A DNA stretch of 64,000 bases from Linanthus parryae (GCA_023055425.1 JALGPY010000004.1:55637718-55701717); one strand, 5' to 3'. Positions 23,501-35,837 are shown, counted from the stretch's first letter. A program made the numbers and translations. Notes: generated by a model not told the origin, from the sequence alone.

Positions 23501-24533
23501 CTACAAGAAGGTTAATGGGAGCTCTGTAGCTTTTCTGGTATTGTATGTAGATGACATACTACTCATTGGAAACGACGTTCCCATGCTGCAATCTGTTAAA
23601 GATTGGCTAGGAAAGTGTTTCTCAATGAAAGACTTAGGGTAAGCAGCCTATATACTTGGTATAAAGATCTATAGAGATAGATTTAAAAGACTGCTAGGCC
23701 TAGTTCAAAGTACATATATTGACAAGGTATTGAAACAGTTCAACATGCAAGATTCCAAGAAGGGATTCTTGCCCATGTCACATGGAATTATTCTTTCGAA
23801 GAATAATTGTCCTTCCTATGAGATTGAGAAAGAACGCATGAGTAGAATTCCATATGCCTCAGCCATAGGATCTATCATGTACGCCATGTTTTGTACTAGA
23901 CCAGATGTGTCATATTCCTTGAGTATGACAAGCAGATATCAATCCAATCCGGTGAGAGTCGCTGGATTGCAGTCAAGAACATTCTAAAGTACTTGAGAAG
24001 AACTAAGGATGCTTTCTTGATATTTGGCGGAGAGGAAGAGTTGCGTGTAAGGGGTTACACGGATGCAAGCTTCCAAACCGACAGAGAAGATTTCAGATCG
24101 CAATCGGGATATGTGCTTTGCCCGAATGGAGCAGCGGTGAGCTGGAAGAGTTCCAAGCAAGAGATGGTGGCTGATTCTACAACGGAGGCTGAGTACATTG
24201 CTGCAAATGGCGCAACAAAAGAAGCTGTTTAGATTAGAAAATTCGTTTCTGAACTTGGTGTGGTTCCTAACATTGCGGATCCATTAGAGTTGTACTGTGA
24301 CAACATTTGGGCGATCGCGCAGTCAAAGGAGCCACAATCACACCAGAAATCCAAACATGTGCTCAGGAAGTTTCATCTTATTCGAGACATTATCGATAGA
24401 GGAGACGTTCAGATATGCAAGATTCCTGCAGATGAGAATCTATCAGATCAAGTTACAAAGTTGCTTGTTCAGTGGAGGCATGAAGGGCACACTAATAGCA
24501 TTAGCTTACGGGATGCATCAGATTGGCTCTAGT
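20580..24533 (+). pseudogene. Copia-1 gag-pol polyprotein, disrupted
   Basis: It starts at the MANNSSSSQ methionine and shows in order gag, CCHC knuckle (CHYCSQPGHWRRNC near 21341), protease region near 21478 (the DTG motif is changed to DTR), integrase zinc finger and core (DVCGP, then PPGTPQWNG), RT with YVDDILLIG near 23552, and RNase H (TTEAEYIAANG). Breaks compared with Copia-2 include in-frame stops near 20775, 20808, 21612, 22557, 22640, 22882, 23640 and 24231, and frame shifts near 22143, 22257 and 23950. The reading frames of the rest align well with Copia-2. It cannot express a polyprotein. Confidence 0.93.
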
Positions 24534-24546
24534 GCAAGTGGGAGAC
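24532..24546 (+). other. Copia-1 polypurine tract
   Basis: GTGCAAGTGGGAGAC immediately precedes the 3' LTR. Copia-2 has the same AAGTGGGAGAC at the equivalent place. Confidence 0.75.
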
Positions 24547-25951
24547 TATTGGAATAGATACCCTAGGGGCAATCTAGTTTAGTATGAACTTGTTTTTGGC
24601 TAGAACATTCATTGTATTATTTGTTGGATATTTAATATAATTAATTCCTTAGATTTACAATTATGTTGTATATCTTTATCCCTAGTCCGATATAATGATT
24701 AATAGGACAATCATCTATAGACTAGTATGGGGTTGGATTGATATATAGATATCATTATCCAACACATAGGTGTGAATTAAGGGTAATGGCGCACTGGATT
24801 GACCCATATCCAAGAAGGCTACATACATGTTATGTGGAGTCACAAGCGCTTCTCGTGGTGACAACGGTATTGCCATCCTTAGACTTGAAGTCACTAGATT
24901 GTATATTTGTGGATTATTGTGATTTTGGTAGCGTGCGCTATACCGTAATTGGGTAGCTATAAAGGTGTGTACCGGATGCAATAAGAAGCAAGCTTAGAAA
25001 TCGTAGTAGACATAGATAGAATTTGTCCCTCCCACATAACGGGAGCAAATATCCGAGACCCCTCGAGGGATAGTGCTTATGGAATGTCTGGCCAGACTCA
25101 AATAAATCAATATAAGATATTGATGTTATTTGCACGAATAAGGCTATTCCCAGGATCGAGAAACTATGGATTGAATATACGAGTGTGACTTGTATGTCTC
25201 GTGTCCAATCCGGATATAGCGAAAAAAGGATGTGACAATTACTTGCACAAGGTTTGTCGGATGACTATTCTATTAGTTAGCTAGAATGGATGTCTTGCTA
25301 GATACCACTCCATATTAGCATGTTGTTGCTACCACCTAGATAGAACTTATGGGGTCACACGCTAGATAGATTTGAACTAGATTTGAGAATTAATTAATAT
25401 GATTATTTAATTAGAAGGATCACTTTGCAACACCTTGCAAACTTAGTAGGACTAATATGCAAGGAAGGGACTAATCTGAACTCATGTTGGATTAGGAAGG
25501 GCCTTTAGGTAGTTGACAAGGAGTTGTTGGACTATATAAAGGATGCTCCTAGCTTCCTTCCCACACTAATGCTCATAACATAAGTGTGGGAGAGAACAAA
25601 GGAGAGAGAGCAAGCAACAAGAGGGCCGAACCCGAGCCCTTGCGCCGCCCCTACCCGTCGGCCACAAGGAAGCCAAAAGCTTCCCTTGTTGCCTCGTGTT
25701 GCGTGATTTTTTCTTCCTCTTCCTACGGTCCAAGCTAGCACAAAGGATAAGGAATATCTAGATCTGAACTCTAGGCGTGGATCAACCGTAGAGACGTGAC
25801 ACAATTCACGTTACAAGTCATCACAGAAAAAAACCTAAGGTGTGTAACGTGATTCTTCCTTTACCATCGTTATGATTCTCTTCCTCTGATCCTTGGAGGG
25901 TATTGAATGGATATTTTATTTTTCCGCTCATATCCATGATCAAAACCTACA
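24547..25951 (+). repeat. Copia-1 3' LTR
   Basis: 1405 bp, colinear with the 5' LTR but with numerous substitutions and small indels, for example an insertion of about 30 bp near 24775. It begins TATTGG instead of TGTTGG and ends AAAACCTACA, next to the second ACAAT. Confidence 0.93.
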
Positions 25952-25956
25952 ACAAT

Positions 25957-27900
25957 GGAAGATGGTTTCATCTTCCATTTTACACCGAGGGCAAAACTTT
26001 CATGGTGGAGGGGAAATTTTCTGCAAAGTAAATTCCGAGTGGTCGGGAGCGCGTTTGATATGATTTTCAATATGAAGGTTGTACTTTTGGGTTGCATATG
26101 AAGACGCATCGCTGCTTTCCAGAGCTTGCTTGCCTTGTGGGTCATATATGGAGAGGAGGTGTCCTGTTGTTTTTTAAGAGTGAGGTATCCTGATTTGACT
26201 GTGTAGTCACCGCTAGATTGATGATGTCAAATAAACTAATCTCTTTACGCGGTTGAAGGGATAAGAATTGTTGAAATAGTATATCCTGATTGATGTTCAG
26301 TAAAACTGATCCAATGATGAGGACTTTCATGTTCAACTTGCATGATCAATAAAGTTACTAACTCTTAGATTTCGGTAGTATTGTTCCAGCTCTTGGGAGA
26401 GAAGAGTGCTATTTTTCGGAATCAATTTGTTTGTAAAGGGGTTGATAATCTGACCATCTCCAAAATTCAGTCTCATTTCATGATAAAGTATGTTCCCTAG
26501 ATTATACTTTTTAAGTACCATGAACCGTTTGAACACTTTTTGGCATGCAGGAAATGTGCGTGATTGGAATATTTGCCTAGAAGTATCTTGGCCAAGAGTG
26601 AATGGTTGTTATTCAAGACTTGCGACGCCAATTTGGCTAAGAGCGCTTTTATTTTGAAGTGCAAGATCACAAGAACCCATACCCGCTTCCGATATAGGCT
26701 TACATAACAAGTCACATTTTCTCCATTCGATGTTTTTTCCCCTTTCATTGGCCCATGGAAAACGTCCAATATGGTTTTGATCTTCTTGAAGAAATAAACT
26801 GGAGCTCTGAATACCGCAGGAAGATAAGTAGAAATAGCAAATAACGTAGATTTAATCAAGCTGCTGGTAGGGGGGGGGGGGGGTATTGGCCAAAGTTGTG
26901 GCACGTCGGGGGTGGTCGTAACTAACCAGACTCTGCTAACCGTTGCGTTGGTTTACTTTTTTGAAACTCGACATCTCATTTAATAATTAGATCAGACTTT
27001 TTGCTTCATACCCAATCTGGTACACAAAATTTGGATATACAAATGTCCATGTAAGACATTACATGCGGCCGATACATTGTATGCGAACGCGTGAGCTAAC
27101 CTATTTTGTTCACGGTATATAGATGTAACTCTGCTTTTAGACATTTCTTTCACCTCAATTTCTATCTCTTCCGGTACTCTTTTTATTTCTGAGCCACAAA
27201 ATTCTATCCGTCAGAGGTAATGAGCTAGGGTTTGTGAATCCGTTTCAAGCATTAGATCTTGAAGCCCATATCTGCGAGCAAGCCCCATTTCTCATTTCAT
27301 GGCTAGGGGTTTAGCAACAAGAGAGTTGTTGCTGGTGTGAATAAGAAATGTGCAACCACGGACAAACTCCCCTCTAGCATTTCTAATAACAGTGTCATCA
27401 CATGCACGTCTAGTTCTGTTTGGAATTGAAGGGTTCATTGAGTTTGAGTTTCGGACAGACAAGGGCTCCCATTTCCGTCGTGCACCAGAAACCTAAGAGG
27501 GATAAAATTATTTTGTGAAAATCCTCCAGCAATTTACTTCTTTTGTTTTGATTTTCCATTTTCCCAAAAAATGAAGAAGAGAAACCCATAGTCGTTTTAC
27601 AAGCCACAGTAAAAAAACATGTGATTATCTTCATTATTTCACAAAAAACACATTGTCCATGAACGTTAGTTTTTTCTTCGTTTGAGCTTTTGAGGTTCTG
27701 GTAAACAACCAGTACAAATCCTCCAAATAAAAGCTTCCAGCTTTTCAGGCTTTGTAAGTTCCCACACTGTTTTTGATAGAGAACTTGGAGTAGAGGCACT
27801 AGTGTTAATAAATCTGAGTTTGTAATCCTAGCCGCCACATAATACCCTGTTTTAACATTGAAAATCATAATGTGTGAGGAAAGTAACAAACTTGGAATTT
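25957..27900 (-). pseudogene. Chimeric LINE ORF2 remnant (left arm)
   Basis: Reading the minus strand from 27.9 kb: a zf-RVT region (VKTGYYVAARI, then WELTKPEKLEAFIW by comparison with the other arm), an RNase H-like region (VIRNARGEFVRGC, LQDLMLETDSQTL, YREQNRLAHAFAYN), then from about 26.9 kb an RT C-terminal region (STYLPAVFRAPVYFFKK, NKALLAKL-like, LLGKYSNHAHFLHAKK) and a second zf-RVT (IISNALPTTRNLL). A second copy of the domain order after an RNase H means two LINE fragments lie head to tail, joined near the poly-G at 26871. Frames change repeatedly and none is functional. Confidence 0.8.
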
Positions 27901-28439
27901 AAAATGATACCTAGTTTGGTATCAATTAGAAATGGAAGTTGGAGACTCAAAATTCCAATTGTAAATGTCACGCCATTTTTAAAATCACTTCGTAAATTTG
28001 TTCGAAACGAAGTATTTTAATGATGGAATTTAGAATCCCATGTTTTCATCCCGCAACCGAACAAGCCATTAGTCTTGGCTACTCAACAAATATACGGCCA
28101 CCACCGCAGACTATTGACTTCTGTGAAAGCGAGATTTCAGCAGTATCTTCACTAGCCTTTAAGCTTTTGCATAAAATTGCATCAAATGCAGTTGCATAAA
28201 TTAAAAATATTTTACTATATAAATATGATGACAGAATAAAACCACCACGGAAATTATTAATAAAAAGGAAAACACAAGAAGAAAAAGTTCTTCTCAAAAA
28301 AATAAAAAATAAAAGGTTCCTCCATTTAACTCCAACAGACCTCTCCACGAGACTTAATGATTTCCTATTCCCAAACTGAGGAGAAATTTGTGTTTGATAT
28401 AAGAGAAAATGATGTGGATTTGCTCTAATATTTCTTAGC

Positions 28440-29130
28440 AACTACCCCTCTACTATGGTGGTGGCTGGCGGAAGACACTTTCGACCAGGTAATTGTTTGT
28501 GAGGTTAGTGGGTTTTGAAAATTTTCATATTTCACCCCTACATTTTAAGATAGTTTCTACAAATTTATTGTACTTTGGCCCCTGCCTGATATAGAGAACT
28601 TTACTTTACCCCTTTCATATCCACAAATTACACTTCAGCCAATGAGATTTGAAATCACTTCAGTGTATTCTTGCTTAAGCTCCAGCTTGGATCAATAGCT
28701 TTTTCAATTCTGAACGTTGGCAACTTCAAATATTTCTTTAAATTTTGTACTAACTTATAAATTAATTGCTTTTACTCATGTGTAATAAACATGCATGCTT
28801 CTTATGTGCTTCTTTATAAAGGCAGTTGACAAAATAGATTAGTAATTAATTCAATTGTAGTATCTTATGGAGAATATTCCGCCCCGCTAGGCGCAATCCT
28901 GCGTCTCCCACTGGTTGGTCCGGTAGGGGTGGTAATTGTTGGTGAGGTGACTGGTGCTGGAGAGACAGACACATTTGCTGATGTGTGAGTAAGAAATAGA
29001 AAATGTGCACAGGAAATTTCCTAATATATTACTTTTCATTAGTGTCGTCAGGCGTGGGGATGTTTCTGCCTTTCTCCATAGTAGAGGGGTAATTTCTGTT
29101 TTTATGCCACACCACAATGTAGGATGATTC
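28440..29130. repeat. Inverted copy of the 1.99-4.6 kb segment, without transposons
   Basis: A continuous match, in reverse complement, to 4600-4317 followed by 2490-1985. It therefore represents the target state before the Harbinger-like insertion. At the insertion point the sequence reads CACTTCAGTGTATT with no inverted-repeat ends. Confidence 0.75.
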
Positions 29131-29566
29131 AAAAATCTTGGTTACGGTTGTGGATACTTTTTTATTTTGGTCAGAGAACTCATTTTCTTCTTTGGTGAAA
29201 TCAAATACGGTTATGTGAGGTTTCAGCTTCGGTAGGCGATGTGTGGGGATCTCCAAATTTGAGGACTCAGTTTGTGGTGATGGTGGTGATTGGCGGGTTC
29301 ATCCTCGATGGTACATAGTCATTGGCTTCACTGATGGTGTTGAACTTTTGGTATGTGGGTTAAGGGTTAAAACTCGGGGAAAATATTGTGGTTTGTTCCT
29401 GGTGGAGGTGGTTGCCGATGTTAAAGAATTTGTTAGGTTTGTGGTGGCAACAACAATGGCGGCGAATCGGTGATGGTTAATTTTTCTGTTAGCCTGCTTT
29501 GGGTCATCTGCGAGTGGTGAACACCACTCCGTCCAACTTCTCTAATGTCGTACATCATACAGGCTA

Positions 29567-29636
29567 TTGTCCCACAAATTGAAATCGTAGGGTGTAAAGT
29601 GTTGTCCCACAAAGTGAAATTGTAGGGTGTAAAGTG
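29567..29636. repeat. 35-bp tandem duplication
   Basis: TTGTCCCACAAATTGAAATC and the rest of a 35-bp unit occur twice, at 29567 and 29602, with a few substitutions. Confidence 0.85.
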
Positions 29637-30305
29637 TTGGGTAGTTTTCCTTGTAAGAAGCTTAAGGAGGTTTACTGGTTGTCCAAAAATTCTGATACTT
29701 TATGTGGAAATTATCTTAAAACATGACGCTATTGCAGTATCGTCCTTGTTTTTACGATTATTAGTCATCTGAAATCAGCCAAAATCATGAGAGTTCAAGA
29801 AAATGTCAATGATGAACACTGTATCGCCTTAAAATTTACTCTTCTTAATTTGTGGAAAATTTTAATAAAGTAGCAAAAAGAATAAATTCGAAGCCAAGTA
29901 ACAATAGTTTCTGAATGAACCAAGCTCTTTTTAGATTGGTAGGAAGAACTTGTCTTGTTTGATCCCGTCTAATTCCTCGCCCCATACCACATCTTATACA
30001 GTTTTATAAACTCTGGAACTCGTATATATGCATTTGAGAAATCTTGACGTGACATTGTTCCTGACGTGGATATTTCTACAGGGACCGAGGGCAGATTGCC
30101 CAGGAAGACGAAAAATGTGTCCTTGGAAGAGAAGTTGCTGATTTGGGACTGAGATTTTTCTAATAGTGTTGATTAATCATATCTGTTTATGGATTTCTGT
30201 CATGTACAGCTGTGCTTCAGACCATAGAACTTAACGTCTAGTTAATACCGCACATCTTGCAGGGTCGTTTTGCTTCTTTTGAGCAACATAAAATCGTAAG
30301 ACCTT

Positions 30306-30344
30306 TGTGTTGTGTTGTGTTGTGTTGTGTTGTGCTGTGTTGCT
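30306..30344. repeat. TGTGT-type pentanucleotide microsatellite
   Basis: About seven units of TTGTG, with one C substitution near the end. Confidence 0.9.
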
Positions 30345-31249
30345 TTTTTCTTTAATGATTCCTTTCCTAAACACATTTGGTAATCACTTAAAAGTTACAA
30401 CAATAACTATATATGCCGTGTGATGAATAAATTGAGGCTCGGGAATTTTATCTTGTAGTTACACTGTCATGTCTGGAACGATGTTTTACTTAGTTTGAGT
30501 AACATGTAAATTTTCTTTCATACATGGTAGAAGTAGAAGGCAATCTCTAAAATGTGGAATCCACAACTTTGAGAGAGTTCTGCATTAGCTATTCTATGGT
30601 GAGAGTAAAAATTCTCCTCTGGAAGACTCCACTCCTAAATCTAAACATGATTTCAATCCTCTGTTGTATGGTGATTATAGCTTATTTTTACTTTTGTGTG
30701 TAACTTTTATGATATTTTTTTCTTCCTAAAGGCACTCAGTTTGGGTATGAAATCATTAAGCTCTCGTGGAGAGGTCTGTTGGAGTTAAATGGAGGAACTT
30801 TTTCTTTTCTTTTTATTTTTTTATTTTTTGAGAAGAACTTTTTCTTGTTGTGTTTTCCTTTTTATTAAAAAATTCCGTGGTGGTTTTATTCTGTCACCAT
30901 ATTTATATATTAAAATAATTTAAATTTAATTACATATATGCAATTGCATTTGCTGCAATTTGATGCAAAAGCTTAGAGGCTAGTGAATATACTGATGAAA
31001 TCTCGCTTTCACAGAAGTCAATAGCTGGTCTGCGGTGGTGGCCGTATATTCGTTGAGTAGCTAAGACTAATGGCTTGTTCGGTTGCGGAATGAAAATATG
31101 GGATTCTAAATTCCATTATTTAAAATACTTCGTTTCGAAGAAATTACGAAGGGATTTTAAAAATGGTATGACATTTACAATTGGAATTTTAAGTCTCCAA
31201 CTTCAATTTCTAATTGCTAACAAACTAGGTATCATTTTAAATTCCGAGT

Positions 31250-33180
31250 TTGTTGCTTTCCTCACACATTATGATTTTCAATGTTAGAACAGGGTATTAT
31301 GTGGCGGATAGGATTACAAACTCAGATTTATTTAACACTATTGCCTCTACTCCAAGTTCTCTACCAAAAATAGTGTGGGAACTTACAAAGCCTGAAAAGC
31401 TGGAAGCTTTTATTTGGAGGATTTGTACTGGTTGTTTACCAGTTAAACAGAACCTCAAACACTCAAACGAAGGAAAACTAACGTTCATGGACAATGTGTT
31501 TTTTGTGAAATAATGAAGATAATCACATGTTTTTTTATTGTGGCTTGTAAAACGACTATGGGTTTCTCCTCTTCATTTTTTGGGAAAATTGAAAATCCAA
31601 GCAAAAGAAGTAAATTGCTGGAGGGTTTTCACCAAATAATTTTATCCCTCTTAGGTTTCTGGTGCACGACGAAAAGGGCACGACGGAAATGGGAGCCACC
31701 GTCTGTTCGAAACTCAAACTCAATGAACCCTTCAATTCCAACAGAACTAGACGTGAGGGGAGTTTGTCCGTGGTTGCACCTTTCTGATTCACACAAGCAA
31801 CAAATCTCTTGTTGCTGAACCCCTAGCCATGAAATGAGTAATGGGCTTGCTCGCATATATGGGTTTCAAGATCTAATGCTTGAAACGGATTCACAAACCC
31901 TAGCTCATTACCTTTGACGGATAGAGTTTTGCGGCTCAGAAATGAAAAGAGTGCCGGAAGAGATAGCAATTGAGGGGAAATAAATGTCTAAAAGCAGAGT
32001 TACATCTATATACCGTGAACAAAATAGGTTAGCTCACGCGTTCGCTTACAATGTATCGGGCAAACGTAATGTGTTACATGGACATTTGTATGTCCAAATT
32101 TTGTGTACCAGATTGGGTATGAGACAAAAAGTCTGGTCTAATTATAAAAGAGATGCCGAGTTCCAAAAAAGTAAACCAACGATTAGCAGAGTCTGCTTAG
32201 TTACGACCAACCCCTACGTGCCACAACTTTGGCCAACATCCCTACCAGCAGCTTGATTAAATCTATGTTATTTTCTATTTCTACTTATCTTCCCGCGGTA
32301 TTCAGAGCGCCGGTTTATTTCTTCAAGAAGATCAAAACCATATTGGTCATTTTTCATGGACCAATGAAAGGGGAAAACGCATGAAATGGAGAAAATGGGA
32401 CTTGTTATGTAAGCCTATATCGGAAGCGGGTATGAGTTCATGTGATCTTGCACTTCAAAATAAAGCGCTCTTAGCCAAATTGACGTCGCAAGTCTTGAAT
32501 AACCAACATTCCCTCTTGGCCAAGATACTTCTAGGCAAATATTCTAGTCACGCACATTTCCTGCATGCCAAAAAGTGTTCAAACACTTCATGGTACTGGA
32601 AAAGTATAATCTAGGGAACATACCTTCTTAATCATGAAATGAGACTGAATTTTGAAGATGGTCAGCGTATCAAACCCTTTACAAATAAATTGATTCCGGA
32701 AAATAGCCCTCTTCTCTCCCAAGAGCTGGAACAATACTACCGAAATCTAAGAGTTAGTAACTTTATTGATCATGCAAGTTGAACATGGAAGTCCTCATCA
32801 TTGGTTCAGTTCTACTGAACATCTATCAGGAAATACTATTTCAACAATTCTTATCCCTTCAACCGCGTAAAGAGATTAACTTATTTGACATCATTAATCT
32901 AGCAGTGACTACACAGTCAAATCAGGATACCTCACTCTTAAAAAACAACAGGACACCTCCTCTCCATTTATGACCGATAAGACAAGAAAGTTCTGGAACA
33001 ATGCGTCTTCATATGCAACCCAAAAGCACAACCGTCTTATTGAAATCATATCAAATGAGTTCCCGACCACTCGAAATCTACTTTGCAAAAAATTTCCCCT
33101 CCACCATGAAAGTTTTGCCCTCAGTGTGATACATGTCGTGGCTTGTGGTTTGGTTAAAGATTTGGACTTAAAATACTTTT
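31250..33180 (+). pseudogene. Chimeric LINE ORF2 remnant (right arm)
   Basis: Mirror of the left-arm remnant, on the plus strand: zf-RVT (31250-31510, EAFIWRICTGCLPVKQNL), RNase H-like end (about 31740-32100, REQNRLAHAFAYN), a second fragment from about 32230 with RT C-terminus (STYLPAVFRAPVYFFKK, MKWRKWDLLCKP, LLGKYSSHAHFLHAKK), and a second zf-RVT (32970-33120, ISNEFPTTRNLLCKKFPL). A deletion of about 40 bp removes the site that Copia-1 entered in the other arm. It is not functional. Confidence 0.8.
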
Positions 33181-33303
33181 AGGACAGTCGCTCATTTTTT
33201 CACTTTTCTTCATGACATTTTTTTCTCTCTATCTCTCCTGGAGGACCAAATTTTATTTATCCTCACTTTGCGACATCTTTAGCTTCTCAGAAATCAAGAT
33301 GTA

Positions 33304-33830
33304 ATGAACAATAATTTTATTACAATAGAAACTTCATTAGCAGCTCTTGGTCATTTGGTATTGTCAACTCTTAAACATGCTTCGGCAAATACTCAAACAC
33401 AGTCTTTGCCTAAACCATCTTTCCCCATTGAACAAGACAACCAACGGTCCTGGGGTCGGCAAGATCATTGGTATACTTCCCTCATGGTGGATGCCTCATG
33501 GCACCAAATTTCTCTGGAATGGTGGCTTGGATGCGTCAAACTGAACTTTGGGAGGATGAAAGTGTCAGTTTCAGAGTTTGTTCTGTTCTTCAAGCTGAAA
33601 CTCTAGGGTTCTCAAAAGCCCTTAATTGGATTCTCTGTCGAGCTCCTCACTGACTCTCTCAAAACCATTCAACACCAGAACATCTTGACTCATGATCACA
33701 CCATTCGAACAATGATTGAAGACATTAAGGAAGATAGCAAAAGTTTATAGTTTGTAATCATCAAATATGTCAAACGGGAGTGTGTGCAACGAATTCATGA
33801 TCAAATCCAATGCATATGTCAAAATTGTAA
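33304..33830 (+). pseudogene. LINE RNase H-like end (right arm)
   Basis: SLMVDASWHQ, LNFGRMKVSVSEF and AETLGFSKALNWIL recur as in 12.56-13.10 kb. Here they directly follow the remnant ending at 33.18 kb. Two frames alternate because of indels, and stops follow near 33605 and 33650. Confidence 0.65.
33311..33320. other. Unoccupied target site of the Mutator-like element
   Basis: ATAATTTTAT occurs once, between flanks that match those on the two sides of the 13108-17331 element in the other arm (AGATGTAATGAACA on one side, TACAATAGAAAC on the other). Confidence 0.9.
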
Positions 33831-34341
33831 CCATGTGCTTCTTTTTTAAAAAGGAAATTGGTGGGTTTATTGAGAGTATTTTGTGTATTTTAATCAAAAT
33901 CAACTTTTGTATTTTTTTTTTTTTTTTACTTTTTGCCCAAAGTTTGGTGTGTGCTTTTTCGAGTGGATTATGGATTCCGAATTATGGATGTTGGAATTGT
34001 AGTGTTGAGTTAGTGGAACAAAAAAGTCGGGGTTAATGAGATTTTTTGTGTCTTTTTTTTCAAAACATTAAAATGACAATATTGTCATCATTCGTAAATT
34101 ATAATTGTACGCTTTTTTAGTCACCAAAGTATAATAGTAATTTTCACTAAACAATAAAACTGTTACATCAATAGTTTTTTAACATCACACTCTTTTTTTT
34201 ATCAAATTCATACATCTCCTTTCTTGAATTTTTTGTCACAATTTTTTTCCCCACCGTCTTCAAATTCAAAAAGTCCACATCAAACCCAACCAATAAGAAG
34301 AGAGGACTGTTTGGAAAAAATGAAGAAATGACTGCACTTAG
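33831..34341. other. Non-coding arm sequence
   Basis: AT-rich sequence matching 12.07-12.56 kb of the other arm. No gene seen. Confidence 0.5.
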
Positions 34342-34349
34342 ACTACGAC

Positions 34350-35098
34350 TAGGGCTTGCCATGGGCTGAGCTCGATTGGGTCGGGCCGGATCGGGTCAGT
34401 GTTTTGAAAGCATGAACCCATGCCCAACCCAACCCAACATCTGGGCCTAAACTCGAACCCAAGTCCGACCCATTTGAAAAAAAACTCTAAAGTCTAAACT
34501 CACACCCAATCTGTGGGCCATAATAATTTCGATATTTATTTAAAATAGTAACTTTAAAAATTAAAAAATTTACTTAGTAGGACATTAAATACAAATATGA
34601 TTGAATTTTTTTAGAGAATAAAATATGATTGAAATTAATAATACATTTAACTCATTTCATAATTTTTGAATATCAACTAAGTTTTCACGTAAATAAAGCC
34701 AGCCGCTATGCCGATGACTGTAAAGAAATGAGAAGATAATTATGTTTGGATGATTTGTAACTTGTAAGTATATGATATTGACATGTTAAGACATATTATT
34801 TTATGACAATTCAATACCCCCTATATGTTAGTAAAAACTATAAAATTACACATTTACAAAGTAAAACTATTCAAAACATATATCACTGGTATGTCTAATT
34901 ATTAAATATCTGATCATTTATTACGTCACGCGGTCAGGCTGGGTTGGGCCTGGTTGAGGAGGTCGAACCCAAGACCAGCCAATTCATGGTTTGGGCTCGA
35001 TTTGTTGGCCCAAGCCCGTACTAGGCTGAAATTTCGCGAACCCAAACCCACCCACACCGGGCTGGGTTGGCGGGCCACCGAGTCGATGGCCAGGTCTG
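34350..35098. mobile_element. hAT-type non-autonomous element, right-arm copy
   Basis: Ends TAGGGCTTGCCATGGGC and, read inwards from the right, CAGACCTGGCCATC. The target duplication is ACTACGAC (34342-34349) and ACTGCGAC (35099-35106), one mismatch, the complement of GTCGCAGT around the left-arm copy. The same site and family in both arms mean it was inserted before the inverted duplication. At 749 bp it is shorter than the 1033-bp partner because of indels in the AT-rich core. Confidence 0.85.
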
Positions 35099-35106
35099 AC
35101 TGCGAC

Positions 35107-35837
35107 CCATGGAGTATAATTTGCCAAAGCTTTTTCCTGTTGGAGCCGATAAAAACAACGATTCAGTTTCCCCCGAATGAAAGCAGCAAGAGGAAAACTA
35201 TTTTTCTTCTTCTGATAATGATTCCGGTTCTCTGCTCTGACTCTGTCGTGGTTTGCAGATTCATTGGTGGGGCTAAATCTGAGTAGTCAACTGTGTAATG
35301 CAACAAAACCCCCTCATCGTTAACAATTCCTTATTGTTTTCTGCATATCTGCTTCTGTTGTGCCTTACCCGTGTTGTTCCTCTGTAGATCCATGAAAATG
35401 GGAAGAAAAAAACTAGGGTTTTATCCCAGCTTCAAAATAGCAACTTTGGTGGTTTCAATTACCCATGTTGTTTCAGTCTGATGATGGGTTCAACTGGGTG
35501 CCTAGTGGGATCATGCACCTGGAGACCAAGCTGGGGACCAAATTCAATATATGGGAGTTCCTTCTGCTATTCATTCGGATGGGATGTTCAACAATGAATG
35601 TGAATGTCTAATCCGAAGTTGATTGGTTTTCAACATGCATCAAAGTGAAGCCCAATGGTCACTGATTCTGTTGCTGAGTGCGAGCTCGTCATACAAAGGC
35701 TGATGGGTCTTTCAAGTCTCAAAGGGGTTGTTTCAAAAGTTGACCAAGCTAATCAACATAGGGTGATTTTGATGTTCGACAAACAACTGGCTGGCGAAGG
35801 AGAAGAGTAAAGTTAGGTGGCTGATTGAGTACCTCTC
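35107..35837. other. Upstream remnant of F-box copy B
   Basis: Matches 10.26-11.02 kb in reverse complement. It presumably includes the decayed 5' half of the F-box gene. No defensible frame. Confidence 0.45.

Larger units (their letters stand above)
17546..25951 (+). mobile_element. Full-length but old Ty1/copia retrotransposon (Copia-1)
   Basis: 8406 bp with the 5-bp target duplication ACAAT (17541-17545 and 25952-25956). It has LTRs of about 1.39 kb, a tRNA-Met-type primer site, gag, protease, integrase, RT and RNase H in copia order, and a polypurine tract. The gag knuckle and integrase resemble the Tork/Angela group of plant copia elements; the lineage is my judgement. The two LTRs differ at many positions and indels, and the coding region has many breaks, so it is much older than the related element at 38.0-47.9 kb. 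It sits inside the LINE remnant of the left arm. Confidence 0.95.
7588..28380. repeat. Left arm of large inverted duplication
   Basis: Reading leftwards, this arm matches the right arm read rightwards. Pairs I could follow by eye are 28.08-28.38 with 30.74-31.07, 25.96-27.9 with 31.1-33.15, 17.34-17.54 with 33.13-33.31, 12.56-13.10 with 33.32-33.83, 12.07-12.5 with 33.84-34.34, 11.03-12.06 with 34.35-35.10, 9.8-11.0 with 35.1-36.3, 8.83-9.8 with 36.3-37.24 and 7.59-8.83 with 48.87-50.08. Gaps in the pairing are later insertions specific to one arm. Confidence 0.85.
28381..30734. other. Spacer of the large inverted duplication
   Basis: 2354 bp between the inner ends of the two arms. Its left part is the inverted copy of 1.99-4.6 kb. 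The rest holds only short tandem repeats and AT-rich sequence. A weak open frame at 29243-29473 has no recognisable domain. Confidence 0.7.

Noticed and set aside
29243..29473. 76-residue plus-strand frame near the spacer centre
   Set aside because: Short, with no recognisable domain, and not conserved with the related segment at 1.99 kb.
30306..30344. Telomere-like or CRISPR-like repeat
   Set aside because: It is a simple TTGTG microsatellite without spacers and not a plant telomere unit.
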